Shown: piece by piece, positions 1 to 13,010 of the stretch
Position numbering within the stretch: the stretch's first letter is position 1
Layout: the number at the start of each line of letters is the position of its first letter
NCBI GenBank assembly: GCA_905160935.1
Contig: CAJHZI010000447.1
Span: 1,192,001 to 1,256,000, forward strand
Direction of reading: 5' to 3'
DNA: 64,000 bases
DNA from: Enchytraeus crypticus
Lineage: Eukaryota > Annelida > Clitellata > Enchytraeida > Enchytraeidae
Translations under genes and position numbers: made by a program
Notes under the pieces: model-generated
What the model was told of the DNA's origin: nothing
The model's database searches: none
What the model saw: only the letters and a program-made list of their open reading frames with translations

Positions 1-487
1 AGTTTAAGGCTAGGCAAAGGACATTATTTATGATGAGTAAGGCAGTTTCAGTGGAATGAAGTTTTCTATATATGCAGATTGGAAAGAAGATTTAGAGAAG
101 GAAAAGATTCAAGATGGCTGCATAAGCGATTATAGATTATTTTTTCCACGATTTTGGAAATGAAATTCAAGTTTGAAATGGGACGATAGCTAGAAAGATC
201 GTCAAAAGATAGCTACAAAGATGCTTTTTGCAACAGCAGTTTTAAAAGTAGAAGAAAAAAAATACCTTCAGAAAGTGAAAGATTAACCAGATGGATAATT
301 GGAGGAAGGATGGCATCAATGCAAGATTTAAGTGGTTTATTTGGGATAGCAACTAGCAAGCAAGATTAGTCAGAAGAGCAGAGTATGGGATGATGGATTT
401 CTTCAAGAGAAGTGGGTTCAAAATTTGACAGCAGAGGTGGATTTGGCATAGAAGAATGTGTAGTAGTCTCAGAACTGGGTGGTATAA

Positions 488-1407
488 TAATAATAATAAA
501 ATAATAAAAAATAGTTTAACGTCCGTTTCCTCATCCAGGGATGATGTCAGGGACGTCCCCAACATCACAGATTAATTATGTATACGGCGGGAGAAGGTAA
601 GTCTTAAGCTTTCTAGAGAATATTGAAAGAGAAAAACAAGAGCGAAGATTAGCAGATAAAGAGTTCCACATTGTGGGTGCGGCGTAGGAAAATGAATGTC
701 TGCCCAATGATGTGAGAATATTTGGAACAGAGAGAAGATTGGCATCGGTGGATCAAAGTGCCCGTGAGGGACGATAGGGAAGAAGAATTTCAGATAAGAA
801 GGCTTGCCAAATCGCAGTTTTGAATGTTAATAGAGCTATTTTATATTTTATGGGTTGATTAACAGGGAGCCAGTGAAGGCTGCAAAGTAGAGAAAGAGAG
901 CAAAATTGAAGTTGAGAGGACTTGCAAACAACATGTGCAAGAGAATTTTGGACATGCTGCAAACGATTGACAGAAGAAGTAGGCAACCCATGTAATAATG
1001 AACTACAGTAGTCGAGCTTTGAATGAACTATAGAATTAGCAAGGATAGTGGCTGAATTACTAGTAAGGGATGGACGTATTTGCCTAATCTGACGAATCTG
1101 AAAGAAAGAAGTGCGACAAACAGAAGAGATATGGCATTTGAAGTGAAGGTTTTCATCAAATATGACTCCAAGGTTTTTGGCGGATCGAGAAGGTAAAAGA
1201 GCAAGATTCTGAAAATTAACAGAGTTATTAGTAATTTTATTTCTTTGCAAAGGAGTGCCAATTAAAAGGTATTCAGTTTTTGGAGGGATTAACAAGACGG
1301 TTAGCACAAAACCAGGAATAAACCTTGTCTAGAATGGATGAGAGATGAGCCAGTTTCTGATCGGAATCATGATTAGAGAAAGAAATATATAGTTGTGTGT
1401 CATCTGC
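488..1407 (-). mobile_element. LINE-A (CR1-like) 3' half
   Basis: On the minus strand the end of a reverse transcriptase runs from ADDTQLYISFSNHDSDQKL (about 1405) through NPSKTEYLLIGTPLQ, NLGVIFDENLHFK and LHWLPVNQPIKYKI. A 3' tail then carries the gaaacggacgttaaac-type end and an ATT-rich microsatellite near 488-510. Stops and frame changes break it. The RT upstream of YADD is cut off at 1408 by a hAT relic. Confidence 0.85.
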
Positions 1408-2126
1408 CAGAGGCGGATCTAGATATTTTTTAAGGGCGGGGCCCGAATATTTTTTTGAGAATGTACATATTTCGTGCTTACGATATATTTTTGCCATCTT
1501 CCGGACATTTGACGCAATCAGAAAAAATGCTGTGGGGGGTCTGAGTGTTTTCACTACTGCGCTCGTCAAGCAGAGTAAGTGTATCTTACTCCCCCCCACC
1601 ACCACTCATACCCGCACTAAAGTGAGAGGAAAACCCAAAATGCCTAAAATTCTACCTTTGTTTAGGAAAAAAGTAGGTTAATCTTTCACTTCTAAAGAAA
1701 CTCAGCGGATCTGGACAAATTGCAAAAGCGCCCTCATTTTGGCGGTGGGGGGTGCTTATGTCCCAGCCAGCCAAGGCTTTTTGGACCACTGCTGCGGGAG
1801 AGATCACATTTTAATTAGCACCCTTTTTTCCTATTGTACAGCAGTTAAAGCAAAAATTGAGAGCTAGTGAAAAGATCTACATTTTTCGAGCCCCCTTCCA
1901 TTTACATGACTCCTAGTATACAAAATATGGGCCCTAGTCCCATATTTTACAAAAATTTGACCTAGTGGAACTGAGTTCCCTCTCGTACCCCCCCCCCAAC
2001 CACTACCCTTACAAACATATTTACACATTGAAATTGCAATAGAAACAATGAAAATATACATTTTTTATCGTCAGGCCTAAGGGGGGCTCGGGCCCCCTGG
2101 GCCTCCCCTGGATCCACCACTGGCAG
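1408..2126. mobile_element. hAT-W non-autonomous element, copy 1
   Basis: Ends CAGAGGCGGATCTAG on the left and, reverse-complemented, CAGTGGTGGATCCAG on the right, the CAGTGGCGGATCCAG type of hAT terminus. The body matches copies at 4345-4915 and 36744-37868, including a C-tract near 1590-1600, the ccattt.acatgactcctag segment and the final gggccccctgggcc. No transposase. No clear 8-bp duplication, so the right side may be rearranged. Confidence 0.7.
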
Positions 2127-3181
2127 GGGCTATCACCACGTGAGTCGCAAACATCTTGATTCGGTAGGATAGCTCTCAATTCCCACTTTAACCACTGGGT
2201 ATATCCCCTTTTGCTTCTCAATTAATCAGTAATAATATGGGCTGCAGTAAAAATCAAGACAGCAGCATGGTTTTATGATAAAAAAATTATCCCCTTATTT
2301 AATGTAGAAAATTTTGGTACGAAGGGAGGAAACATGCCTAGCTATATCAACTTTACAAGGATTAATAAGTCTTATTTAATAGAACACATTTTTCTATCTG
2401 TCCTACTTTGCATTTTTAATGAAGCTAAGTTACAAGTACTTATAACGGCTGTAACTGTCAAACTTCGGCCAAATGTGCTATCAGGAAAGACTACAGAGAT
2501 TAGAAAACTTTGATGATGTAATAATGCTAAACGGTACCTCAGGAGTCCAGATTGTCCATTGCTTACATTCCTTGGCTTCTAAGGGCTATAATTAGTATAG
2601 TCTTGTTGTAAAAGAAATTTAAGATTAAGTCGTGTTTAACCTTGGGGTAACCTATTGCCTTATAAATGCTGTTGCAAAGCTAGTTTAATTAAATGTAAAT
2701 AACCAATCCCCGTTAAATTTATTTTAGGTTTGAGGCAAAAAAGCAATTTATATCACCATTGTCTTATCTTACACAATCAGTAGGCCTATGTAATCTATCA
2801 GTATTATAAGGACGTTGCTGTGTCTTAAAGCATGGTCAACTCTAATAAATGTAGTAAATACTTCCAGAGCTGCATAGATAATACACAGTTTAGTGGATCA
2901 AAAATTTATCTTTAATTTTTATATTATACAATAAGTTTTGATATGAGAAAGTGAACTGATATCGTACATTTTCTATACTGTAGTTAAAACCTTTCCTATG
3001 TACATATCATTAGAAATTGTCATCTGTGCCGCCCACCAATCCTTGTTTATCAACCAGGTCAAGGCCATACAGTAAAACCCGATTTGTTTGCTTTTATACA
3101 TAGTATAGCTTACATAGTATAGGTATAAATATTGATTAGGTTTCATAGTGAAACACAATTCATCTACTAGAATTGGTGTTC
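2127..3181. other. No recognised feature
   Basis: AT-rich sequence upstream of SMPD2 exon 1. I see no open frame with protein-like content, no CpG-rich promoter and no repeat shared with the rest of the window. The SMPD2 promoter should lie here or further upstream. Confidence 0.5.
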
Positions 3182-3228
3182 ATGAATATTATGTCCGTCC
3201 AGTTGAAGGTGTTAACATTTAACTGCTG
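3182..3228 (+). CDS. SMPD2: SMPD2 coding exon 1
   Basis: ATG at 3182 opens MNIMSVQLKVLTFNCW, with Trp split after TG and followed by donor GTAATT. The LTFNCW motif holds the first metal-binding Asn. A second in-frame ATG three codons on could also serve as start. No upstream promoter or 5' UTR exon was recognised. Confidence 0.88.
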
Positions 3229-6200
3229 GTAATTATACTTTCTTAACTTTTGAACTTACGACAAGGCTTATGTGTATGAACGTCTATATATGTATATAAT
3301 ATATACATGTATGTTATATTGTTTAAGGCCCCTTTCCTCCTTCCCCTTCATGGTTATTAGTAATCGTTTGCCCTTTGATAGAGCATCATTTGCAGCTGGC
3401 GCGGATTTAAGAATAACCTTCCATCATCCTTGGATTTTTTCCTTCAATGCTGTCAACACTTGGTCTTCCGTTCATTTCTATAGGAACATCTCAATAGCAT
3501 AGTACATAGTGGTTAGGGCGTAAGATAACGTCATGACGTTTTAAATGACAGACCCTGAAGTGAATTGAACATTTTCGAACTGGGTTCGATGCCCAGCCCA
3601 TAGATAGTTTAGATGCCCAGCCTTGCTGATCTGAGAGTAAAATTGTGGACATTAATAGAACTGGTTACACGGAAAAGGGACTAAATTGCCTATCGGTTTA
3701 AACATATGGTGTTAAAAAGTGATAGATATAAACATAGTTGATCATTTCACTATAATGCGTTCACTGTTAAGCTATTTAGGGCTACATTAGGTATTAATTT
3801 TAACTGTAAAATTAAGCGTATGCTTATGTTTTCTTAGATGTCTGCTAGTAAGCTTATATTTATTTCACCAATAACGGTTTGAAAACTGATTACAGTTTAC
3901 AAATATGTTGTTGTTTATTATATCGACCTTGCCTTTAGCTTTATATTCTGCCTTGGTTAGTCGCTGATGTGTATATGTGAGATCCTCAGGGTCATACGTT
4001 ATGTTTGGAAATCTGACTTAGTGGGCGGTTAAAGGAAGCCATTATCATTTCATTTATGTATGTGTACATGTGTATGTGTATGTTCAATGATGTATAATTA
4101 TGTGCCCTTGTGCCTATAGTGTGTTTGAATAATCTTTGTATTTATGCGTTTGTACTCGCATGAGTTTGTTCTCACATACACTCAGATTTGAGCAAGAAAT
4201 GGGAATAATACCAGTCACGATGGATCAGTGACCAAATGTCTGATTATTCGCTACTTTTGTGAGCGAAGAAAACTGACATAAATTCATTCAATGTTCAAGA
4301 ATGTTCATGGCCTTCTTCGGGCCATGTTACGCAACCAGAATAATTTGGTAGGGGGGGGTTCAAAATTTGTTCACTACTGCGCTCGGCTCGTAGAGTGAGT
4401 GTATCTTCGTATTTTACCCCCCCCGCCACTCATAGGCTACCCGTACTAAAGTGAGAGGATAACCTAAAATGCCTAACATCCTACATTTGTTTTGGAAAAA
4501 AAAAATTAATTTTTTCACTTCTGAAGAAACTCAGCGGATCTGGATGAATTGCAAAAGTGACCTAATTTCGGCACCACTGCTGCGGGACAGAGTTCACATG
4601 TTTTACTTACACCCTTTTTTCCTCTTACTCAGTGGTTAAATTTAAAATTGAAAGCTAGTAAAATGATCAACATTTTTGGGCCCCCTTCCATTATACAGGT
4701 CTCCTAGAAGACCAAATATGGGCCCCTAATCCCATATATGAAAAAAAATTGAGCTAGTGGAACTGAGTTTCCTCTGGTATCCTCCCCCCCCCCCCCATCC
4801 ACGGCCCTTACAAACATATTGCAACAGAAATTACCATAGAAACTATGAAAATATTGTTTCAAATTTTTTTATCGCCGGGCCTAAGGTGAGGGCCCAGGCC
4901 CCCCCTGGATCCGATACTGACTGTAATGTAAGCACCATGATCATCAACTATTTCGAGTTGAACTTGGAGCGCATTGTAGAGTGCTGATATGTAAATGTCA
5001 CCCGTATCAGAGTTAAAAACACCATGATTAAGATATTCATTCACCTGCATCATGAAGTCTTTTGAATTACTAGCAAATGATTTACATGGTATTTCGAGGC
5101 ATGATGGCATATTTCTAATTAACCAGTGTCCGAAGGTCTTTCACTGTTTTGAAGATGAGATAACCTTGTCGCAATGATTCCTCTGTGGAGTTAAATAAGC
5201 AATAAGTCCTCCACAAATTTTCACTTCTATGCAGATGACACACAGCTATATATTTCCTTTTCTAGTCATGATTCCAATCAGAAACTAACTCATCTCTCAT
5301 CCATTCTAGACCAGGTTTATTCCTGGTTTTGTGCTAATCGTCTTGCTGCTAATCCCTCCAAAACTGAATACCTTTTAATTGGCACTCCTTTGCAAAGAAG
5401 TCAAATTACTAATAACTCTGTTAATTTTCAGAATCTTGCTCTTTCACCTTCTATATCTGCCAAAAACCTTGGAGTCATATTTGATGAAAACCTTGACTTT
5501 AAATCCCATATCTATTGTGTTTGTCGCACTTCTTTCTTTCAGATTCGTCAGTTTAGGCAAATAACATAACGTAACAACACACAGGGTCAGGAAGCAGAGA
5601 TGCTTGTTTAAGATCCATTTCCTCCTTCCTCTCCATGGTTATTAGTAATCATTGCTTTTTGATGGTGCATCAATTGCAGCCGGCGTGGATTTAATATTAA
5701 CCTTCATACACCCTGGGATTTTTTCTTTCCAAAGCTTTTACCAACACTCGGTCTTCCAAGGTGGTCACCCACAAAGTACTAACCGAGGTCGATGCAGCTT
5801 AACTTCGATTATTGACACGCAACTTACAAATACGTCCATCCCTGACTATAAATTCAGCCATCATCGTTGCAAATTCTATAGTTCAAAGCTCAACTACTGC
5901 AATTCATTATACATATATATTTACATGGGTTGCCTTCTTCTTCTTCTTTCAATCGTTTGCAGCACGTACAAAATTCTCTTGCACGTGTTGTTTGCAAGTC
6001 CTCTCAACTTCAATTTGCTCTCTTTCTCTACTTCGCAGTCTTCACTGGCTCCTTGTTAATCAACGCATAAAATACAAAATAGATGTATTAACTTTCAAAA
6101 CTCTGCGATTTGGCAAACCTTCTAACCTTAAATTTATCTTCCCCATCGTCCCTGACGTGCACTTCGCTCCACCGATGCCAATCTTCTCTCAGTTCCAAAT

Positions 6201-9200
6201 ATTCTCACGTCATTGGGCAGACGTTCATTTTCTTATGCAGCACCCTCAATCTGGAACTCTTTACCTGCTAATATTCGCTCTTATTTTTCTCTTTCAACTT
6301 TCTCTAACAAGCTTAAATTTATTTTTAGTTTTGAAAGTTAATAGATCTATGTACTTACCTTATCCCACCATATGCATAATCAATCTATCCTGACCATTTT
6401 AGATCATCAGACTGGTTTTCGTTTAGGACCTTACTTCTCCTCAGCACATTTCTTTTGCAGATTTGTCTGGGTGAATTGATCTGTAGTGATGTGTATGTGG
6501 GGACGTCCCTGACAACATCCCTGGAAGAGGAAGCAGACGTTAAACCGTTATTATTATTTTTATTATCATTAATAAACACATGCAATAGAAATCAAACACA
6601 ACATTAATCAATGTAAAGAAATAAAAAGTAAACATATATTTTTATCATTATGATTTTTTAATCTTTATCAGTGTATAGGCTGACAGGCTGTCAGACTATG
6701 GTGTGTTTTAAACTGTTTGTCTCATTGAATTGAATTGAATTTACCAACTTTGATTAAACTAGATACTACGTTGTACCAATTCTTTTGATTATATCATTAT
6801 ACTAGTTTTAAATTATTCTATTTTGCCCAAGACTTAACAATACAGATAAAGGCTGAAAGACATTCAGGAGTTCAATAAACGTTTTATCATGTAACTGAAA
6901 CCTGCCGTTAGACGAATAATCACAGTGATTGATATCATGTCTATGACATGTCTGTCAAGTCATCTTTGTCATAATGTTAATATCATGCCATAATCATGTC
7001 AAGTAGAATCTAGTAGACTATTAGTATACTTGACTCCCAAGTGCAAAAACGGTTAGGCGCTGAGATAGTACCTGATGAGGAATCGTGTGTCGCATTAATA
7101 AATCTGTAGTCAGTAGAACTGATGGCTCAATGAGATATTGATTAAAGTCTATTTTAATATCTGTTTTGGATGTGACTGATGGCTGCTGATTTGATAGAGC
7201 GTTAATGACTGTTTCCAAGCACTACTGCAAAGACATAGTTTCATCGTTTGAAGCTAAGGTAAAGCTAAGGTTAACACCAGTTTCCTCAGTCGAAAGCGAT
7301 GTCAGTGACGGGCGAGCCCAGGATTTGAACCCCGCACCATCTGATCTGCGGTCGAGTATCTTACCAACTTCGCCACTGGCTCCAGCCAGTTGCTGCTGGT
7401 ATGCTGAAATGCTCATTTCAGCATTTCGATACCATGGCTTTGGTGTTTTTCATCTTTCTGGTACATTTTTTCGGAAAATTTATGACTTATGTTAATAACT
7501 TATGACTTTTATGACTTTTTACAAATTTGCAACTTTTTATGTTAATAACTGCAAAACCGGTTTTAAAAAAATCAGACCGGATTTGGCGAAATATACTGGA
7601 ACCGGATTTGCCAAGTGCCGGAATCCGGTCAATCCAGTAAGCTTACCAGAATACGGTTTTGTACTAGTTTGATTTTGTTTGTCTTCTCAAATACCTCTGA
7701 TATACTGACATCCTTTTACAGTATTACTGCTTTTAATTGCATTATTAACTAATGAACTAATTTATGCTTACAAATATTGTAATGTAGGGGAATATTTCTT
7801 CCGATGGCCTGCAAATTGAAAAATCAACGAATGAAAGCAATTGCAGAGGAATTGTTATTAGGTGAATATGACATAGTCCTGCTTCAGGAGGTATTTTCAT
7901 ATTTTCTATTTATTAGAAATACAACTTAATTGATTATTATTTTTTGTTCCTTTTATCATTTGTTCATCTGTTTGTTCTATTTATTTAGTTTGTTCATATT
8001 TTCCTACTCTCAGTTTACTGTCTAACGGCAGAGGCTCAAGAGGCTCACAAGAGGCAAGGCCTCTTGTGAAATCAGATCTGGAATTCTCTTCCATCCAATC
8101 TTCCGAAATCTTCATTTGAATCACATTGGGCTTTGCTTTCCTATGAGCTGTTCCATTGGCAGTTGAAGACCTATCTTTTCCATCTCTCTTTTCCATCCCG
8201 TATCCTTGAGTTGCGACCTGCGCCTAAACCTTCGTTTCTTTAATTCCCTTTACTTTGGACTGATTTTTTGGAATTCGCACCGTTTTTGGACCTTCCTTTT
8301 GCTCACGGGCTTGATTCTGTCTCAATTGTGCTCGCTGTTGTAGCAATCTAATTATTGCTATTATTATTATTAATATTCTCAACTTTTCAGTTGATTCCTA
8401 AGTACGAATGTACCATTAAACCATTCAGCATCCTTTGTCTCAGTCTGAAATCGAGATCAAAACAGTGCAAGTCCAAGATCCAAAGCAAGCGGGTCAAAAT
8501 TTAGACCTATGGCGGAAAGAAATAGATTTTTAGCTTGCCAAGGAAAGTACCATTACAATTACAAGATCGAAGATCTTGTGGCAGAGAGTTCCATGTTTTC
8601 GGAGCAGAAAACATGAAGGAGCGTCTGCCTATGGCAGATTTTAAATTTGGAGGTGTTTACTAGAGGAACGAAGATTACGAGAGGGTTGATAGATTGATAA
8701 AAATCAGATAGATAGGATGGTTTAAATAATTTAAACTTTTGAAGGTCAAGGAAGCAATCTTGAATTTTATTCGTTCGGAGACTGGTAGCCATTGCAGTTT
8801 CTTAAGAAGAGAAGAGGCGTGGTATTTGAGTATTTTTACATTACAGACGACTCAAGAAAGAGAATTTTGTACGTGTTGGAGATGAATTAGAGAGGTCTTC
8901 GGGAGATGATTCAGCAGAGAGTTACTGTAATCTAGTGTAGAGTGGACAGGCGCATTAGCTAATACAGTGGCGAAATTAATATCAAGGGACTTACAAATGT
9001 GACATAATTGATGGATGTGGAAAAAAGAAGAACGACAGACTGCTGAAATATGAGTTTTGAAGTTTAGATTTGAATCAGAAATTACATTAAGATTACTTGC
9101 AGAATCTGTGGGTATTATGGGGATATCTTTAAATGTTATGGTTGTGCTAGTTATTTTATGACGCTGCTGTGTGGTGCCGATCAGAAGGTATTCCGTTTTT

Positions 9201-9834
9201 GAAGGATTGACAACAAGCCGATTAGCTCAAAACCATGAGTGAACTAGATCAAGGGTAGAAGTATGCTTGGACAGAGCATCAGAAGAATCGGGACTAGAGA
9301 AAATCTGAGTTGTAAAGCTGGGTGTCATCAGCGTAAAAGTGAAATTTCAGCATCTAATCAGTTAGCAAGTGACTTAAGGGGGTGGTATATAAGGTGAAAA
9401 AGGAGATATTGCCTTATGGTGAGGAGCCGGACGTTAAATTCTTATTGATTATTGATTGATTGAATAGTTTCTGTTAGAATTCTTTTCTGTTGCCGAAGGT
9501 CTCGTTTGCCTGCGCCGTTCTGCTGTGCATTCAATTTCCGTCTCACGTTTTCCATTATCCCTAACGGTGTAGCCCAGAGCGTTGTGGCTTCTTATCAGTT
9601 CTAATCATGTAATATTCAGTGTAATATTTACTTCTTTATAATCCCTAGATTCTTTCATAACATGTTTTATGTCAATCATAAATCATCAAGAATCCATTTG
9701 CAATTTCATTTCATTTCCAGCAAGCATTCTCTGGGCTTTTATTTGATATTTAATATTATTTTAAATTTCAACACATATAGTTAATATTCATTGACCTAAA
9801 CTAGACTTAAATATACATTTATATATATACTGTA

Positions 9835-9907
<73 letters not shown>

Positions 9908-10728
9908 TGTATATATGTATATAGGCTGTGTTTTTTATAACTGATGCCCCAAGTTATTTTAACAATAAAATCGTAAGAAGTTGACCGATGTTCTTGAAAT
10001 TTACAGAACTTGACCAGCAGCCAATTCTACAAAACATAGAGAAATTTCCTTTTAATATCTTTAATTATTTATTTGGCGTATACGTTAATCCAGATTGCTG
10101 CTTCACTTGTAAGGCAACTTAGCGTAGACAGTCCACCCGGTAGGCAGGTTAGAGGACACTCCTCAACGATATGTTTCATGTTTTGCGATTGGCCGCAGTC
10201 GCAAAGCGGTGAATCACAAATACCCCAGCGAAACTCACTTTCTCTGCATCTACCATGACCCGTACGGAAACGATTTAAATGGCACCAACTTCCTCTGCAG
10301 AGATCCATTCCTGGTAGCGCTTGAGACGGATCCTGAACCAGATGGTGGTTTCTAACATCAGCGATTGACTACTCTAATCTCCACTTGGATAGAGACGCCA
10401 AGGAATCACATTGTTGCAGCATCTCCCAAACAGGATATCGAGATTTGAGTCTTTTCGGAGGAGGATTAGACAAGTCCAGTGATAAAGCGGGGGCATGATT
10501 TTCACGGACCCTCTGAAGTTGCTTGTGCTTTATCTCCTTACGACGGATATGAGGGGGCAGTATGTTACAAAGAACTGGGAGCCACGGCATTGGAGTCGAT
10601 TTGATTGTCCCAGAAACTACGCGCAAGCATTCTCTGGGCTTTTATTTGATATTTAATATTATTTTAAATTTCAACAGATATAGTTAATGTTCATTGACCT
10701 AAACTAGACTTAAATATACATTTAAATG

Positions 10729-10807
<79 letters not shown>

Positions 10808-12966
10808 GTAGGAATGGTATTTTGAATGAAATTCTTAATTTCTTGAATTGTCTTATGTATGTCTGTGTTTCATATCTCATTAAATGATCACTTTGAAAAG
10901 TCCATTGATGGTAAGTTAGCCTTAGATATTTCGTATTCAACAGTTCATTTAGCACTTAACTTATAGGGCGAACGTGGTCGATTTTGTTTTTGGATGGACG
11001 TTATCTATCATTTAATTGAAACATTCCCATAACCGGTTTAACGCGTGTTGATTTTAAGCTTATAACAAAAAATTCTTTAACTTTCAAAGCTCACTCCTTT
11101 ATTGTAGTTGCTCCTAATTGTCTAAACTATCACTTTTCTTTTTAAAGCTTAATACAAATTCTTAAAGACTGTTACAAATAATTTGTCCTGACTGGTGTTT
11201 AATTGCCTAATAAAAAATTCTTATAAAATCGTATATAGATAAATAGATAGGCACTATTTTTTATTTTCACGGGAATTACAATAACATGGCTCATTATGTA
11301 AAAGAATGACTTGAAAATAGACCTAAATTGACAAGCCAAAAATGAAGCGAAGGCTCTGAAATTTATGCCACAAAGGCTACAATTAAATTAAAAACAGTTC
11401 TCGGTACAAAATTGAAAATATTCACATTGCAAAATAACCAATGTTGTAAACATAAATATGAAATTAGTAGATATTGTAGTAAAAGTCACTTTGCATGAAC
11501 ATACCAACATGAATAAATGCTATATTTACAATTTTCCATTAACGATAGAATTAATTTTCCATAGATTTAAAACTATAAAATCTATTAAAATCCATTTAAA
11601 AGCTTTCACATTTTTAAAGAAAATTATATCATCAGATAAAAAGTTCCCTGGTTCACAAATGGTAAGGGCAAAGTCGAGCTTTCTTGTAACTTTTACTGAA
11701 ACATTAAATCTTAAGTTTAAACGAATTTCCACGTGATTTATTAGTAGACAGCGTCAAGCCGAAATCATTAAGAGAACCAGCTGTAAGACAATTCAGTAAC
11801 TTGCAGCAAAACGTTAAATCAAATGAAGTCTTCGGAGTTCAAGGCTAATCAAATTGAAGTATTTTAATCTATCCTTATAGTGCATATCTGTGGCACTAAG
11901 GATTCTCATACTGAAATTTCTATGATCACACTCCAGCAAAGTCTGAAGGTGGAGACGAAACTGCTGAGCCATATTCCAGAACTGATAGAATATGCGATTT
12001 ATAAACATGAATAAATTATTTGGCGGCACTTGTTGAAGTGACTCGAAATAGTAGTGCAGCTCGTTGCATATAGCAGTAGCGACAACATTTGCAACATGCA
12101 AAGAAAACTTCAATTTTGAATCAACGACAACTCCCAGTCCTCGGACATTGTCTGCAGTATTTTATATAAATTGAATTGCCAGGGTTTATTGGTTTTTATA
12201 TCCCTTGCGCAGCACTCGCTGTTCTTACAACATCATCAAGTATCTAATAGCTATTCAATATTGGCAGATGATTTTGGTGTTATTTTGGCTGTTTGGGCCT
12301 CTCTGATGCTGTCCTATTATAAAATGGACTTAAGCCGTAATACATGTATATTAGTATTTGTTGCGATAAAAGTGATTAATAGAAAATGTATTGTATTGTG
12401 GTCCGGCTACTCGAGATTTTCTAAATCTAGATCTTGGAAAGCTTGCAGCTTGAATTCACCTTTACAAATTCGTCTATAGGCTAGCGCTTAACTACCATAG
12501 TTGTATGGATCCGTCTGTGATTTCTTCTAGAATTTTTAAGCAGCTCCTAATATTTACTGGCTAGATAATATCATTTAAGTTGTAACAGGAACTTTTTCTA
12601 TATTGTTTCTACAGATATTGTCTAATAAGGGAGTCGCAAGGTACCGATGGGACGTGTTAAAATGTAAATTACAAGCAAAGAGTACTGCAAAGTTAAAAGA
12701 CGCTTCGATTAATTAAATGCAATATATTAATCACATAAATTCTAAGTTTCCGTATCTATATTTACTATTGCAGGTTTGGCTACAAGATGACTATAAAATG
12801 CTTCGTAATAAGCTGATTCAGGTTATGCCATATAGTCACTACTTTCATAGGTCTGTTTAAGATTCTTTCTCCTTTGTGGTCAGTGCTGAAGTTGAAGTTA
12901 ATGTGTGCCTCTTGCTCTGTTTGTGTGACATGTAGATTTGGTTCATTAATTATAAAAATAAGTCTG

Positions 12967-13010
<44 letters not shown>

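Noticed and set aside
7981..8196. 71-codon minus-strand frame (and its twin at 47723-47929)
   Set aside because: Antisense shadow of a LINE C-terminus. Conservation between the two copies is explained by the shared LINE.
9841..9903. CRISPR-like or satellite array
   Set aside because: Plain dinucleotide repeat, no spacers. Nothing in the window has repeat-spacer structure.
10731..10955. Minus-strand frame ending in Tyr-Ile repeats
   Set aside because: Simple (TA)n translation with no conserved content. The same holds for frames at 12780-13098.
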